From assembly GCA_028673005.1 (NCBI GenBank), contig CM054113.1, positions 38,320,117 through 38,384,116 on the forward strand: a stretch of DNA of 64,000 bases, given 5' to 3'. The translations under genes and the position numbers were made by a program. The stretch comes from Tanypteryx hageni. Lineage: Eukaryota > Arthropoda > Insecta > Odonata > Petaluridae. Position 1 is the stretch's first letter. Each line of letters starts with the position of its first letter. The notes beneath the pieces were generated by a model. The model saw only the letters and a list, made by a program, of their open reading frames with translations, ran no database searches and had not been told where the DNA came from. Positions 1-11,561 of the stretch are shown here, in pieces.

Positions 1-319
1 TTAAGAAAATATTTTTGCCACAAAACAAAAAATAATTATAATAAATGGAGTTATGAAAACAACCAGCAATCAACGAGCGAAATAAAATTGACTCAAACGT
101 TTAAATCAAAACGAATTGAGCAATATTTTTCTTCATTTGTCTGAGGCATTCTAAAATCCATTTAATCAATAAATACATGATTATTAGTAACGCCGTATTC
201 TCTCTCAGTAAATTTATGTAAATCGTTTGAAGTTGAGGATATAAGAATCATAAGTTCTGATATCGCTAAAACTTAAATTACACAAAAAACACCTTTTAAA
301 CGGAAGATTAGCATAATAT
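1..319. other. AT-rich non-coding sequence
   Basis: I see no gene, tandem repeat or inverted repeat here. Stops occur in all frames at the density expected of AT-rich DNA. Confidence 0.6.
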
Positions 320-612
320 TGTCGATCACACACAGGAGAAACTGAAGCGCGAGCACGAGACATTAGGGAAATCAAGGAAAGAGGTAGGAGAAAGAGGAAG
401 CGAGGTGTGGGGGAAGAAGGTAGTGGATTAAGAGAGGTGGAGAGAGAGAGAGAGATTAGGAGGAAGAATCGGAGTGGGACACGGAGGAATAAAGACAAAA
501 ACAAGGTAACGGTAATGCCCACAAGAAGGAAAGAATGGGAAGCTAGAGAAAGATAAACACAGGAAATGGGAAATAGAGTGGAGCAAAGGATGGATAAACA
601 AAATAGAAAAAA
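320..612 (+). repeat. Purine-rich (GA) tract
   Basis: The plus strand is almost entirely A and G, with a (GA)n core around 438-453. Open frames read from the minus strand here are Ser/Leu/Phe/Pro-rich, as expected when a GA tract is translated backwards, so I do not treat them as genes. This is the first of a series of strand-asymmetric islands that recur through the window. Confidence 0.75.
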
Positions 613-840
613 ACAATGTACATTCTTGCAAGTAATCCAACTTTGAACAATGAAAAATTCACTAATGAAAGGGAGAAATATGAATCATTGATAAAAAGTT
701 ATGTGGGAAACTGTCGTTAACTTAGCTTTGATATCTAAGGTAAAACCACAAATCATAGAATGTGAAAAAGTGAAAGATAATACCAATATCTACCGCGATA
801 CTCACACATAAATCCGCATATGTACATACACACATTTATA

Positions 841-842
<2 letters not shown>

Positions 843-886
<44 letters not shown>
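843..886. repeat. (TA)n microsatellite
   Basis: About 22 uninterrupted TA units directly abut the left arm of the foldback at 887. A second (TA)n array abuts the right side of that foldback, so the hairpin element is bracketed by TA repeats. Insertion into TA-rich DNA, or expansion of a short target duplication, would both explain this. Confidence 0.95.
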
Positions 887-889
<3 letters not shown>

Positions 890-1236
890 GTTGTTTTTTG
901 TGTTCGTGTGTTTTACGTGTCTCTTCGAGGCCCCCAGCAGCCTGCTAGCTTGGTCCTCAACTTGGTAAGTGTCCTCTGGGCTTCCCTCAACACCTTGTTG
1001 CCACCCTCATCACTACCTATTCTTTTCCTTAAGTAAATATATATATACATATATATATATAAATGCTTATGGAAGAGGGAAGGTAAGTAGGATAAATGGA
1101 TGGCAACAAGATGTTGGGATCACTCACCAATAAGATGACTTTAGGTTGGCGAGCTGCTGGGGGTGTCGAAGTGGCACACGTAAAACAAACACAAAAAACA
1201 CGGAAGCTTTCGGGGGCGATCCCTTCGTCAGCACAG

Positions 1237-1240
<4 letters not shown>
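887..1240. mobile_element. Foldback element, possibly Penelope-like terminus
   Basis: The left arm (887-1010) pairs with the reverse complement of the right arm (1099-1201) over about 105 bp with mismatches, around an AT-rich centre containing more TA repeats. Shared blocks in order are a T-rich start, TTTTACGTGT, CCCCCAGCAGC, and a GTAAGTG/GTGAGTG pair that looks like a splice donor on each arm, then TTGTTGCCA. The right arm carries an extra tail (1202-1240). Its reverse complement has a CTGACGA...CGAAA pattern resembling a hammerhead ribozyme core. Inverted terminal structure, hammerhead-like cores and introns are known in Penelope-like retroelements. No reverse transcriptase or GIY-YIG frame is present, so this would be a terminal fragment only. 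The class assignment is inference. Confidence 0.5.

Positions 1241-1290
<50 letters not shown>
1241..1290. repeat. (TA)n microsatellite
   Basis: About 25 TA units follow directly on the right side of the preceding foldback. The array produces a spurious open frame with alternating Tyr-Ile. Confidence 0.95.
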
Positions 1291-1295
<5 letters not shown>

Positions 1296-1375
1296 TTGCC
1301 AAGAAAAAGAAACTTATAATAAATAAAATTATCATTACATCAAATGTAAATTATATACAAAATTTTAAAATGTTG

Positions 1376-2480
1376 GTTAGGAGAGAGTGGAGACAGATAC
1401 GAGAGCGCAGAGGGCAGAGAAAAAGAGGAAAGAAATACGGGAATGATGGATAAAAACAGAGAAAGGATGGAGATCGAATGGAGATGAGAGAAGGATTGGC
1501 ATGAGGGGAGGAAGCCCGGCGAGAATGGATAGGGAAGATGGTCTGCAGGAAAACGAATGCGAGGAGGTTAAGGATGGCGATTCGGCGCAAGTGAGGGAGG
1601 GAGGAGTTGGTGCAAGGCGGAAATTGTGAAAAGGGGGAATTTGGTGGAGCACCAGCGCCACCTATCTCTTCCCGCTGTGGTCGCAGTGACCCGCATGGGA
1701 ATTGTCCTCCTTCCCGCGACCATAAAACACGGCGGAGGAGTGAGGGGACTCCCTCCGCCTCCCTCCAACTCCCTCCATCCCCTCCCTCCCTCTAAAGGGA
1801 GAAACAAAACCCGAGCGGGAGAGATACGTGATGCCAGGGAGAAGTGGAGGGGAGGAAAAGCCGTAAAACAGTAGTAGGAGGAGTGCGGCTGTGGAAAAGA
1901 ATTGCGGCTTTTTGTGGGAGTAGGGAGGGGGAGGGGAAGAGGAGGGGGAGAGAGAGGGGAGGTACTAACTGTGGGATGCGGAGATAAACCCTGGATGCTG
2001 CGCCGGAGTGAAATGGGCAAGGGAGAGGGAATGAGAGAAAAAAGATGGAGGGGAGGGCGTTTGTTGGTTTGCGTGTGTGTGTGCGTGTACCTATGGGTCG
2101 TAAGATGGGTTTCTCTCCCTCTCTCTTTATGTTCCAGGCAGTCGTATATGGTCTCTTCGTCCAATCGGAGATGTTCTCCTCGCGTCGTCTAAGGATGGAT
2201 GGTCTCTCTCTCTTTCTCTCTCATCTCCATCACTCCCTCCACGCCCTCCTTTCCCGGCTCCTCTCTCTTTTCATCCTTCCTCTAAAACCTACTCCACTTC
2301 CTCCCTCCCCTCCACTGCTTTCTCTCCACCGTCACATCTCTACTTTCTCCCTCCATTCTCTTCATTGCATGCCTCCCCACACCATACCCCGTATTCTCTC
2401 TCCCTCCTTCCTCCCTTTCCGCGCTTTCTTTCCATTTCCTCCTCTTCTTCATATCCTCTTTCCCAATAGAGCGTTGCATT
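1376..2480. repeat. Purine-to-pyrimidine switching island
   Basis: Plus-strand purine-rich sequence (1376-1650 and 1795-2080) changes to pyrimidine-rich sequence at about 2110-2480, with a short CpG-containing block near 1650-1730 and a pyrimidine patch near 1745-1790. A (GT)n patch lies at 2071-2090. The Ser/Pro/Leu-rich frames across it follow base composition and show no codon-position bias. The arrangement recurs elsewhere in the window. Confidence 0.7.
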
Positions 2481-2602
2481 ACTGGAAAGGATATATTAGA
2501 TAGTTATGGTCTGTATCTACGACGGATAAATAAATGTGAATTTTCTCGGAGTGATGGAAAAGAATATTTCATCGGCGAAAATGGAACCATCTCTTTCGCC
2601 CT

Positions 2603-2607
2603 TATAT

Positions 2608-2652
<45 letters not shown>
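2603..2652. repeat. (TA)n microsatellite
   Basis: Two TA arrays are separated by a one-base phase slip (a doubled A near 2618). They lie just after the island that ends near 2480. Confidence 0.95.
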
Positions 2653-2653
<1 letters not shown>

Positions 2654-3330
2654 GATCCAGAAAAACGGATATTTAAAGGACACGATATGCTGATGATATG
2701 ATCTTAACTTTCCATCAGGTAGAATTTTAGGATCAAATTTAACATTTATGAAATAGAAACAAATTTCTTATGATATTTTTATGGTTATATTCTGCGGTAT
2801 TTTATCGACCACCCTCTGTCGTTGGTAGTTTGTTACATATTTCTAAATTTATCATAAAATAAATGTAGGTTATAAATTTACCATGAAACAGCAATCTTGC
2901 AATTAGCTTAATCTCAGTTTGAGTTAGTTTCTTCATAGTAATCCACCATAATTCCAATGTGAAATCCATTACTCATCATTCTATAGATTAAAAATAATAT
3001 ATATTGTTGTGATTCTCTTGTCTAATTGATAATAAGTATTTAAAACCCTGGAGATGAGTATTTTCATGGACTATTTTTATATTTTATTATATTGATAAAG
3101 CTGACTAAATGTTATATCATTTGCAGCAGGGAGGATTTTATTATTTCTAAGTCCTAAATAGCAATGGTTTCATAGTTATAAGTCTTCTAGAAAGTATTCA
3201 TTTTCTTTAAAAAGGTTACGCATAAATTAGAGTCTGCTAAAACTCTTACCGAGTAGAATAATTTGGGTGAAAATAAGTATGATTGCGCATAACAGCAGAG
3301 CTGCGGGGAAGAGATATGTAGGAAGATTGA
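2653..3330. other. AT-rich non-coding sequence
   Basis: This is AT-rich single-copy-looking sequence. I see no gene, tRNA-like box or paired repeat. Confidence 0.55.
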
Positions 3331-3334
3331 GACA

Positions 3335-4530
3335 TTGAGAGCAAAAAGGATCGCAGAAAGAGGGAAAAGAAGAGAAGGGGGGGGAAGGGAGCAGAGGAGG
3401 AGCGGGTATGAGGCGTGGCTTCCACTTATTGCAAACGATTTCGGGCGCAGTTTGGCCTTATTGGCGCCCACGCCGCCTCCCTCCCTACTACCCGCCTCCC
3501 ATAAAAGAGGAAGAGAGAGAAAGAGCCCTTTGGCGGAATGGTTGATGCGGGGAGGGGGAAAGTGCGGGGAGGCGGCGGTATATGGGGTCTTGGAGGGGTG
3601 AGGAGAAGATGGAGGGAATGGGGGTGGAGCCGAGAATCACACGGCTGAGAGAGGAAGAGGAGAGACAAAAGTGTATGAGAGCATTGTAAAGAGCAGGGAA
3701 ATTTAGATGGTTAGAGAGGAGGGGGAGAAATAAACAGTGCTAAGGGAGAAACGGGGAGGAGGAGATAAAGTAGGAAAGAGATGGAGAAAAGAACAGAGGC
3801 AAAGGTGGGATAAGATGAAAAGAGAAGAGAATGAAAATAGTGAAAGAGGCAGAAAGAGGAGAGAGAAAAAAGGCAAATAAATGGAGAAAGGAGGGATGGA
3901 GAGATTTGCAAAATAGAGGAATGAAAAGCAATTGAGGAGGAAAAAAACAAAGAAGGAAGGAGTTAGAAGGTAGGAGTGATGGATAGGTGGGAGGAGATTG
4001 GCCTTTGGACGCTTGATGGTAGATATAAGGTTTTGTATCGCTTGGAAACGGAGAAAAGTTGAAAGAGAAGGAAATGAGGGGAGCAGCACGAAAATACTTT
4101 TATATTTCTCAGCGACCTTATCCCTTTCTCTCTCCCTCTCTTTATCGCCCTCCTCTCTCTCTCATGTTCTTTCTCTACCCCGTCTTATATTTACCGTCCA
4201 GTAAAACATGCATCTCTCCCGCCTTCTCTTTATTTGCCTATCCTATTTCTGTCTTCCACTTTTATGCATATTTTTATTGCCGTTTCTTTCCTTTTGCTCC
4301 TTTTACACCAATCCTTTCGCTTCTTCTCTATTTTTTGGAATGAAAAACATTTCGGTGGGAAGAGAGAACGGAAAAACACCACCTGTCCTCTGAATGGAGA
4401 CGTTTTCGTACCAGATATTCTCTCCTTATTTTCCACCCTCCTTCCTCATCGTTATAACCGTTACACTATTTCTTTCTCCCTTCTCGCGTCGTCAAAACCA
4501 CCAAGACTGACTGCAATCGCATCTCTTCTA
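3335..4530. repeat. Purine-to-pyrimidine switching island
   Basis: The plus strand is purine-rich from about 3335 to 4090, with a CpG-containing core near 3415-3500. It then becomes pyrimidine-rich from about 4100 to 4500. The several open frames of 60-130 residues on both strands are Ser/Leu/Phe/Pro-rich or Arg/Glu/Gly-rich translations of the same tract in different frames. None has a recognisable domain. Confidence 0.7.
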
Positions 4531-4622
4531 TCCTTGGGTGGTCGCCACCGCAACTAATGGCGCTGTATCCAAGACGAGTTTAATGTTCCTCCGAAGGCTC
4601 GTCCATGTTCTTTACGTGGATG

Positions 4623-4649
4623 ATCGCCTCAGGAGCGACCTGAGGCGAT
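4623..4649 (+). other. Perfect 11-bp stem hairpin
   Basis: ATCGCCTCAGG (4623-4633) pairs perfectly with 4639-4649 across a 5-nt loop (AGCGA). The stem is GC-rich and stands out in a moderately AT-rich context. It could be the core of a small structured RNA or a remnant of a palindromic transposon end. No flanking direct repeat or U-tract follows it. The function is unknown. Confidence 0.6.
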
Positions 4650-5764
4650 ACGGGAATAACTCTTCCTTGAAGTGTACAGTGGGGAAATGTCTTGGCGAAC
4701 GATTTCCTCAATAATTAAAGCGTGGGATCCTATGGCAAACGTCGGGACGCGTTTCTCACGTTTTTGCCTAGACGATTATAGGTTAATTAAAAAGATAAAC
4801 CGAGTCATTTGATAATTAGAGCGAATCCTATAAATATTTTTGAGATATTCAACCGTTCACAATCGTCTTTGTACATAAATAAATTATTTAAAAATCGAAA
4901 TATTCTTTCGAATCGCTCTTATAAACGAGTTTTCCGAATGATCTGTTACTGATATATATAAAAATTAGAAAGTTTTGCGCATGAATGAATACCATTACCC
5001 TTTTGTTGTTGTCGGTTTAAATATGATGATACTACTTAGTTGTAACGTGATATACATATCATGATGGCAACATGAATTCTTAAATTTTGATATAATAAAA
5101 AAATTACCACTTTCTGAAAAAATGCTTCAATAGCGTCTTTCGCAGTGTTGCTAATAAACCGTCTATTAAAAATCAACAGGAATTGAATTTAATCTAACGC
5201 AAACATAGATTGAATACTAAATACACTTAGCAACCGGAGAGTTTTTCTCTAAAACGATGGATTATTGGGAAAACAAAAATAATATGATAAACGTAAGGAT
5301 GAATTTCGACTCACAGAAGCTTTTCCCCCCACTATTTTCAGCATTTTTACAATATGGCTGTTTCTCATATCTATAGTATAAATATTGCTTACGAAAGCTA
5401 AAAAATAAAACAAGAACTACACTGACTGAAAATCGATCGTTATAAGTGGATAAAGCAGGACATGTGAGAAACTCGGAATAAAAACATTCTGAAAACGACG
5501 GATAATGAATAAAATCGACGAAAGTAAATTGCTTGAAAAAGGGAGATTTCATTCTTAATTAATTCGCGTAGAATTTGGAACATTTTGAAACATTTTCTCT
5601 AACATGATGATAGACTTAAGACGGGACACGAGATACTAAGACAATAAAGAGATAAAAGCAAATATTGGTAAATGAAAGACATTTTCCACAACTAATAAAG
5701 TTGAACATTTTCAGAGACATCCTTAATCATAATAACATTTTATGACAATTTCCATGAAATATGC
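4650..5764. other. AT-rich non-coding sequence
   Basis: I see no supported feature. The frame at about 5262-5552 on the minus strand has no motif that I recognise. Confidence 0.55.
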
Positions 5765-5765
5765 A

Positions 5766-5952
5766 CAGTCAAACCCCGATTTAGCGCCACCGTTTGTCTG
5801 TCATTGACATCAGCGTTAAAACGGGGGTAGCGGTAAATCGACGTATATGCTTGCTCTATGTAATCATAAGATGGAGGTATTATTCACAACAAATCATGGG
5901 CGGTATGCGGAGGTGGCACTATATAGGGGGGCGGTAAATCGGGGTTTGACTG
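5766..5952. mobile_element. MITE, pogo/Tigger-like
   Basis: This 187-bp element has terminal inverted repeats beginning CAGTCAAACCCCGATTTA. Left 5766-5788 pairs with right 5931-5952 at all but about one position. Both ends start with CAGT and the right end is followed by TA. The left flank is CA, which fits a TA target duplication that lost one base to mutation. CAGT ends and a TA target are typical of pogo/Tigger transposons of the Tc1-mariner superfamily. There is no room for a transposase, so it is non-autonomous. Confidence 0.8.
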
Positions 5953-6639
5953 TAGATAATTGATCAGGATAAAAAACGCATTGTAACGTTCCCATTTTTT
6001 AAAACCCCATTCCCAATTCTGATTAGAACGTAATCACCAAAAACACTTTTCGAAGGCAGCGCGAACCCAGCGTGGCTTTTTCCGTTTTTCACGAAAAAAT
6101 ATTCACAAGAAAATGTTAATTTACAAACTACTTTGGGTCTGGACTTGATCTTTCGAGTCTCTGGTACACGAATTATAACCTAGTACTAATCAACTCGCGT
6201 ACGTATATCTTTAGCCCGATATGTCTCGGTCTTTATAACTATATGTTAATGGAAATACGTCATATCCATGTGAAAACCGTCGAAATCGCTTTGATTTCCA
6301 AAGAGCGATGCAAAGGCCAGCGTCCTATTTATTAATTGAAGTAACTGAACTGACTTTAGGAATAGAATCGTATTATTTAAGGTAAGGACTGATACCCCGT
6401 TTCGAAAAATTTTGAAATAACTTCAATGAAATTACTTGAGCGTTGCAATTTTGAGACTTTGACTAGGGTTTTTCATTCCATCTCATTAAAACGAATGTAT
6501 TCGTCGGAATATTCCCTTTTTGGCACGGATCCTAAAATGGCCAACTTCGCCCCGGCGCCACACTCTCTTAAATCTCCATTTTGGGATCAGTGCTCACCCC
6601 ATACGCTCCCCTCCTAAAACACCAAAAACCATCTTACAC
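5953..6639. other. AT-rich non-coding sequence
   Basis: This is mixed AT-rich sequence with no supported gene. It grades into the pyrimidine-rich island that starts near 6640. Confidence 0.5.
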
Positions 6640-7330
6640 ATTTCAGAGCCTCTCTCTCTCTTTCTCTCTCCAAAGAACTCCCTTACTCCGCCCGAGGACT
6701 ACGGTTCGCTATATACTGCGGCCAATATATCGGAGTATTTTCATTCGATATTCATTTTTCCGCTATTTTTTATTTTCAACGCCTTTGAAGGAGTTGGACC
6801 CTCGAGTATGGCCAATCCGTCGGTTTACGAGGACCGCCGCAAGGTGGCGGGAACGGCTCCCGGGGAAGAGGTCGTAATGTTCCTTCCCCTTTCTCTTCTT
6901 CCTCCCCCATCTCTTTCTATATTCCCCTTTTCATTCCCCACACTTTTTTCTTCCTTTCCAAATCGCTTATGGTGTCCGAATGCGGCGGAAAAAGTTTGAA
7001 AGATCGTAGTGTAACCACCGTATCCTCTCCGCTCTTCAAGTCTTTCTTCCTCTCGCTTTTATTTTTCATATATTTTTCTATTCACTATCTTTCCTTCCCC
7101 CCTCTTCACTATGTCCTTTCCCTTCTCTTTGTCTTAGTTTTCACGCCTCTTCTTATTTCTCTTATTATTTATAACCTACTTGGGCCCTCTTCCTCCTCCA
7201 CCTTCTCTTCACTTCCTGTGGAATTTGTCCTATTATTTCCCTCCCAATTCCTTCACATTTTCTTCTCTCTCATCTCCACGTTTTCGTTGTTCTCCCCTTA
7301 TATTTCTCACATCGTTGTTCGCTCTCTTCT
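6640..7330. repeat. Pyrimidine-rich island with a CpG-rich core
   Basis: The plus strand is pyrimidine-rich at 6640-6690 and 6880-7330. Between these, 6780-6880 is a CpG-rich block of normal complexity. In one plus frame this core reads ATG from 6809 and encodes MANPSVYEDRRKVAGTAPGE. It has many G/C third bases, which is mildly suggestive of coding, but I recognise no family. The continuation into the CT tract is poly-Ser/Leu/Pro and is clearly compositional. I do not call a gene. Confidence 0.6.
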
Positions 7331-8289
7331 CTTATCTCTTCTGATGTCGTCTTTTGCGTATGATTGCTCCCTTGCGAAAATGCCCGCCGTTCTCCAAAGG
7401 TGCTCTGACTATATATGTTCGAGAGCTCCGAAGAGATTTTTATTACCACTTTTTATGAGGAAGAGAAATTTTATTGATTTTCGTGGAATAACTAAATCTC
7501 AAGCGTTTATATAAAAAATACAACAAATGTACTCACTGTTAAATTTATCATTTGAAAATATTTATAAGAATTTCATGTATTATATGAGAATTTACAAATC
7601 AATTGATTATAGTCTTCAATTATCAAAACGTCACCAAATAATGTGACTTAATCCTAAGAAAATAACTGTATTACTTTTAAGACCGAGTTAAATTATATTT
7701 AAAAATTAATCTCATATTATATAAATTACGCAATTTTACAATATGCAAAGAACTATTAGGTAAAATTTTCTGTTGACAAACATCAACAAATTTAACACGA
7801 TCATTTGACGGGAATGTGCATGTTATTGCTTGAACATGTCTGGAATAAAAAGTAGGTATGCATTCATTTTCGTTAAGTCCATACCTTTGGCAAACATTTT
7901 GATTCAAAACTTATGATAAATAATTTCAATCGCAAGAGAACGAAAGTTTTTGTTTATTGAATATTTCTTATGAAATATTCCCTTATAATTAAATGATGCG
8001 ACGGGTTTTTATTTTGAAAAGTATCAACGCATTGGATGTAAAAATGAGTAGTTGTCATCAAGCAAAAATCTTAAGTGAAAACTTACATTTAGAAATAGAC
8101 GTAGTACCCTTATAATTTTATTTTAATCCAAGCAATATTCACGATCCCCTTGTTTCTCGGGGTTTAGCCATTTGTCGTGATTCGATAATTCCATCAATCC
8201 TTGCCACCCTTACAGGAGGAAAAGTTGTTTTTTTTTAAGGGAACACCGCCTGCTCTCGCGTTCTGGTTGAAAAGAAAAACGTACGAATC
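7331..8289. other. AT-rich non-coding sequence
   Basis: I see no supported feature. The minus-strand frame at 7677-7907 has no motif that I recognise. Confidence 0.55.
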
Positions 8290-8990
8290 TAATCGCGTTT
8301 TCTCCCCTCCCCTCCCCACTCCAAACCTCATAACACACTCTCCCTCCCCTCGCACTTCTCTCCTCCTTCCCGTCTCCCATGGCGCACCTTTCGGTTCGAA
8401 TAAGCGATTTTCCCCTTTTTCCGGTGTCAAATATTCCGCGTGCGTCCGGGTGAGGGAGGAAAAGGTGTTGGGTTGGGAAAAGCGAGGGTGGGTGGGAGGG
8501 AATCGGGTAGTGTTGGCTATGTGAGGGTGGGAGGGGAATATATGAAGGTCGACCGCAGGTGGTTGGAAGCTATGAGTACTCTCTGTAGGGGAGAAGCGAA
8601 GCGGGGGACGCAGGTGCTCTATACGATCCCGAACCTTTATCCCCCTCTCTACGACCCGCCCCTGTCCCCGCCTCCTCTCTTCCAACCTCCTCCCCCATCC
8701 CCTCTTCTGCTCTCCATGCCCATAAGGCCCTCCTCCTTCCGATGCTGGTGCACATTTGTAATGCGTAACCCCTTCTCCCTCACCCTCGTTTCTTTTCCGG
8801 AGATGACCAAGGGTGCGCCCGAGAGGGCGTTCAGTCCACAAAATTTGGGAAATTCCCCCAACTCTACCTTCGGCGACTATGTGCTTTTCTACCACCATCG
8901 CCTAAGCGAGTCGGAAGGCGAACGAGGAGCTTTCTCCTCTCTTTTTCCCTCTGTATATCCTCACGCCATTACTTTTCCAATGCCAGTTCT
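8290..8990. repeat. Island with pyrimidine-purine-pyrimidine switches
   Basis: The plus strand is pyrimidine-rich (8290-8360), then purine-rich (about 8440-8600), then pyrimidine-rich (8630-8960). CpG-containing patches lie near 8380-8420 and 8800-8920. Open frames of up to about 230 residues overlap on both strands with Pro/Ser or Arg/Gly/Glu bias. This is the pattern of composition rather than selection. Confidence 0.65.
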
Positions 8991-9128
8991 CCTCAAATCT
9001 TTTCCTGCACATGATTATATCCGCTTGATGTAACATTAGTGTGACTGAGCTACTGAAAACCTCGAGTTGACATAGCATAAATCGTATATATCGTATAAAC
9101 TGAGACAGATAATTAAGGTTGGCAGGAT

Positions 9129-9220
9129 TCGATTTAAATCGATAAATGTCGATAAACATCGAATTTGTAAAAATGTCAAATTCGACGAAAACGAATTGTC
9201 GTCGGTAAGTGTCGATTTTC
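9129..9220. repeat. TCGAT-rich palindromic cluster
   Basis: The cluster begins with a perfect 14-bp palindrome TCGATTTAAATCGA (9129-9142). It continues with several spaced TCGATAAA / TCGAATT / TCGACG motifs up to about 9220. It may be a degraded tandem repeat. No protein or known regulatory role can be assigned. Confidence 0.5.
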
Positions 9221-11265
9221 ACCACTAATTTTTCCACGAAATTAAGTGACATGATTTTTAAATTTGGTTTACACATTCACAATGTAATTTAGCTCCAAAG
9301 ATCCATAACGGGTAAGAAAATCGACATTTGTTATACCAGACGGCAACACTTCATTCTGTATTCCTTACACTTGACTTTCTACGTTGCTTTACGTCATTGT
9401 TTCAAGGTCCAATACTTGGCTGCCGCAAGGTCCTATGGCACGGGTACGGTACGAAACAAAATAATCCGTTTATTTCACTCTGGCATTAACCTCGATCAAA
9501 TTCGATAATTCCTACGCGCCTTGGATCATTTTCACGATATGATCAGCCACCATATTCCATTTAAGCAAAAATCGGGGAACGCCTCTTGTGTCTTCTTCCG
9601 ATCTCCTTCAAGATGGTCGATCGCCAGACGTCCCTATAGTATTTTCACAAACATACTGACATAAATTTTATATCTTTGGGAGTCATACCCGCAATCCATC
9701 CTCTGAGTGCACTCGTATTTCTCACTCTTTTTTACATTTATCGTCGTTTGTTACTCAACAAGGATTTTTTCTTCAATATATTCATTTGGTTGTACATTAT
9801 ATTAACGTCACATTAATTTTTCTATCGAATGGTCAATATTTCGTGAATAACTGGGGCGATTTAACGAGTAAAATAAATCTTATGGTTTATTCCGGAAAAT
9901 TAGCTGGACCAGATTAATGGTTGAAGCCAAAAACAGCACATCCACAAAAATCTTGAGAGCAACAAACAACTAGGCATACGAGGTCTAATTGTTATATATA
10001 CACTTTAGCAAAATGTTAGTCGAAGGAAATCAATTTATATAATATATTCTAGAAAAAATCAATGAAATGTAATTAAAAACTTCGATATTCGTCTTTGATT
10101 TCTAAGAAATATAATCTCCATATGTAGCTTTTGAAGAAATTTAAGCTTTGAAAACTACCAAGCCTTATAAAATGCATTAAAATAATCGTAGGTATGGCGA
10201 AATGTAGGTCTTTTCAAACACATTTGAAGGTTGTGGAGTTACAATTTATGTATAAATAGCTGTGACCATCTGGGTATTTCTATTAATGTCATTAACCATT
10301 AATAATTATTTAAACTGTTTTGGTTTTTATGTTAGCTTCACCTGCCCTATCCTATGTTAGATATACTTGGCACCGGTTTGGCTGTTCGCAGCGTGGGACT
10401 GACTTTATATTTTATTACATCAGAAAATTATTCAGATGAAAAAACCTGCAAAACACTTGTACCGAATACACTGAAATCTGGATATGATACCTAAAATAAA
10501 TAAATATTTCCAATTCTAATGACTAATGTAGCACTAAAAAAGATTCGTGTAAGTTCAGAATTGAATTTCCTATTAAATTTGATAGCTTGAATCAACCTGT
10601 CGAAACGCTCAAAATATGTATACAGAATACTACCATCGAAGACCAATGTTTATTGCGAAACGTTTTCAACCCAAGCTCCAAATACAAAAATATTTTCGAG
10701 TGAATCATATGATATATAGCAAGTGTTCAGTGGCTCTCTCCTTTCCCTTTATGTTTCATTAAAACGTTATATGCCTAAATAAGTTTCCGAAATCGCATAA
10801 TAGGTAGATAAGTTTTTGAAGTTTTGAAACTGGGATGTGAAGCTCATCGCAATAACCAGCAATTACTACGAGAACTCTATATTTATTTACATGTCTATAT
10901 GCTAATTATTTATCAAATCTCTCATATAGAGAGATAAGTAATCAAATAGTCACAAATTCAGCAATACGTGTACGTAATTTAAAGAATGACTCATTTTTTA
11001 TTATAAATGAAAAATTATGAATCGATTCATTGAGCCAATTTTAATTTAAATTATAATTCAAAACAAAATAGGAATCATTTCCTATTAGAAAATACTTAAC
11101 AGTACTCATCTACGAACAAAAGTGATATCGGCAGCGAAAACAAATTAAGTTTTACAGGCATGAAGCCATACTGACAATTATATGAAAAACGTGGACAATG
11201 ACAAATTTCTACTTCTTATCATTTTTCTAATAATTTAAAACTTACGAAGATGATACATGGATTTT
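9221..11265. other. AT-rich non-coding sequence
   Basis: About 2 kb without a supported gene or repeat. A short G+C-richer patch near 10330-10400 has no match that I recognise. Confidence 0.55.
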
Positions 11266-11561
11266 GTGGGCCGGAGCGGCCGAAGATATTTTGGTGCCCC
11301 GGGCGAAAATAATTTTCAATGCCACTTCAGACAATTTGAAGAAGAAATTTAAACGTACATATAAATTTATTTATTGATACACAAAAAGTGACAAAAATTG
11401 AAGGAATGCCATTGAGATTCCGGCTTTTGGATGATATGGTACATTTCCAGCCGACATTTATCGGCTTGGAAGAAATGTATAGATAGATAGTCGGGAAAGT
11501 GCTCCTAAATTATGGCGCCCCGAGCAAGCGTCCGACTCGCCGGTAGCTAGGGACAGCCCTG
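11266..11561. mobile_element. Degraded hAT-like non-autonomous element
   Basis: The left end begins near GGGCCGGAGCGGCC (11268) and the right end finishes GGGACAGCCCTG (11550-11561). The reverse complement of that right end starts CAGGGC, the terminus type of many hAT elements. Both ends carry a GCGCCCC-type block near 11300 and 11513. The layout resembles the clearer element at 26328-26963. I could not find a clean 8-bp target duplication, so the assignment rests on end sequence only. Confidence 0.45.

Noticed and set aside
1205..1240. Active hammerhead ribozyme
   Set aside because: A core-like CTGACGA...CGAAA is present on the minus strand, but I cannot find a proper stem III and cleavage triplet at the right distance. 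It is kept only as a hint of element class.
1096..1326. Open frame with a Tyr-Ile repeat
   Set aside because: The repeat is the (TA)n array. The start lies inside the foldback arm.
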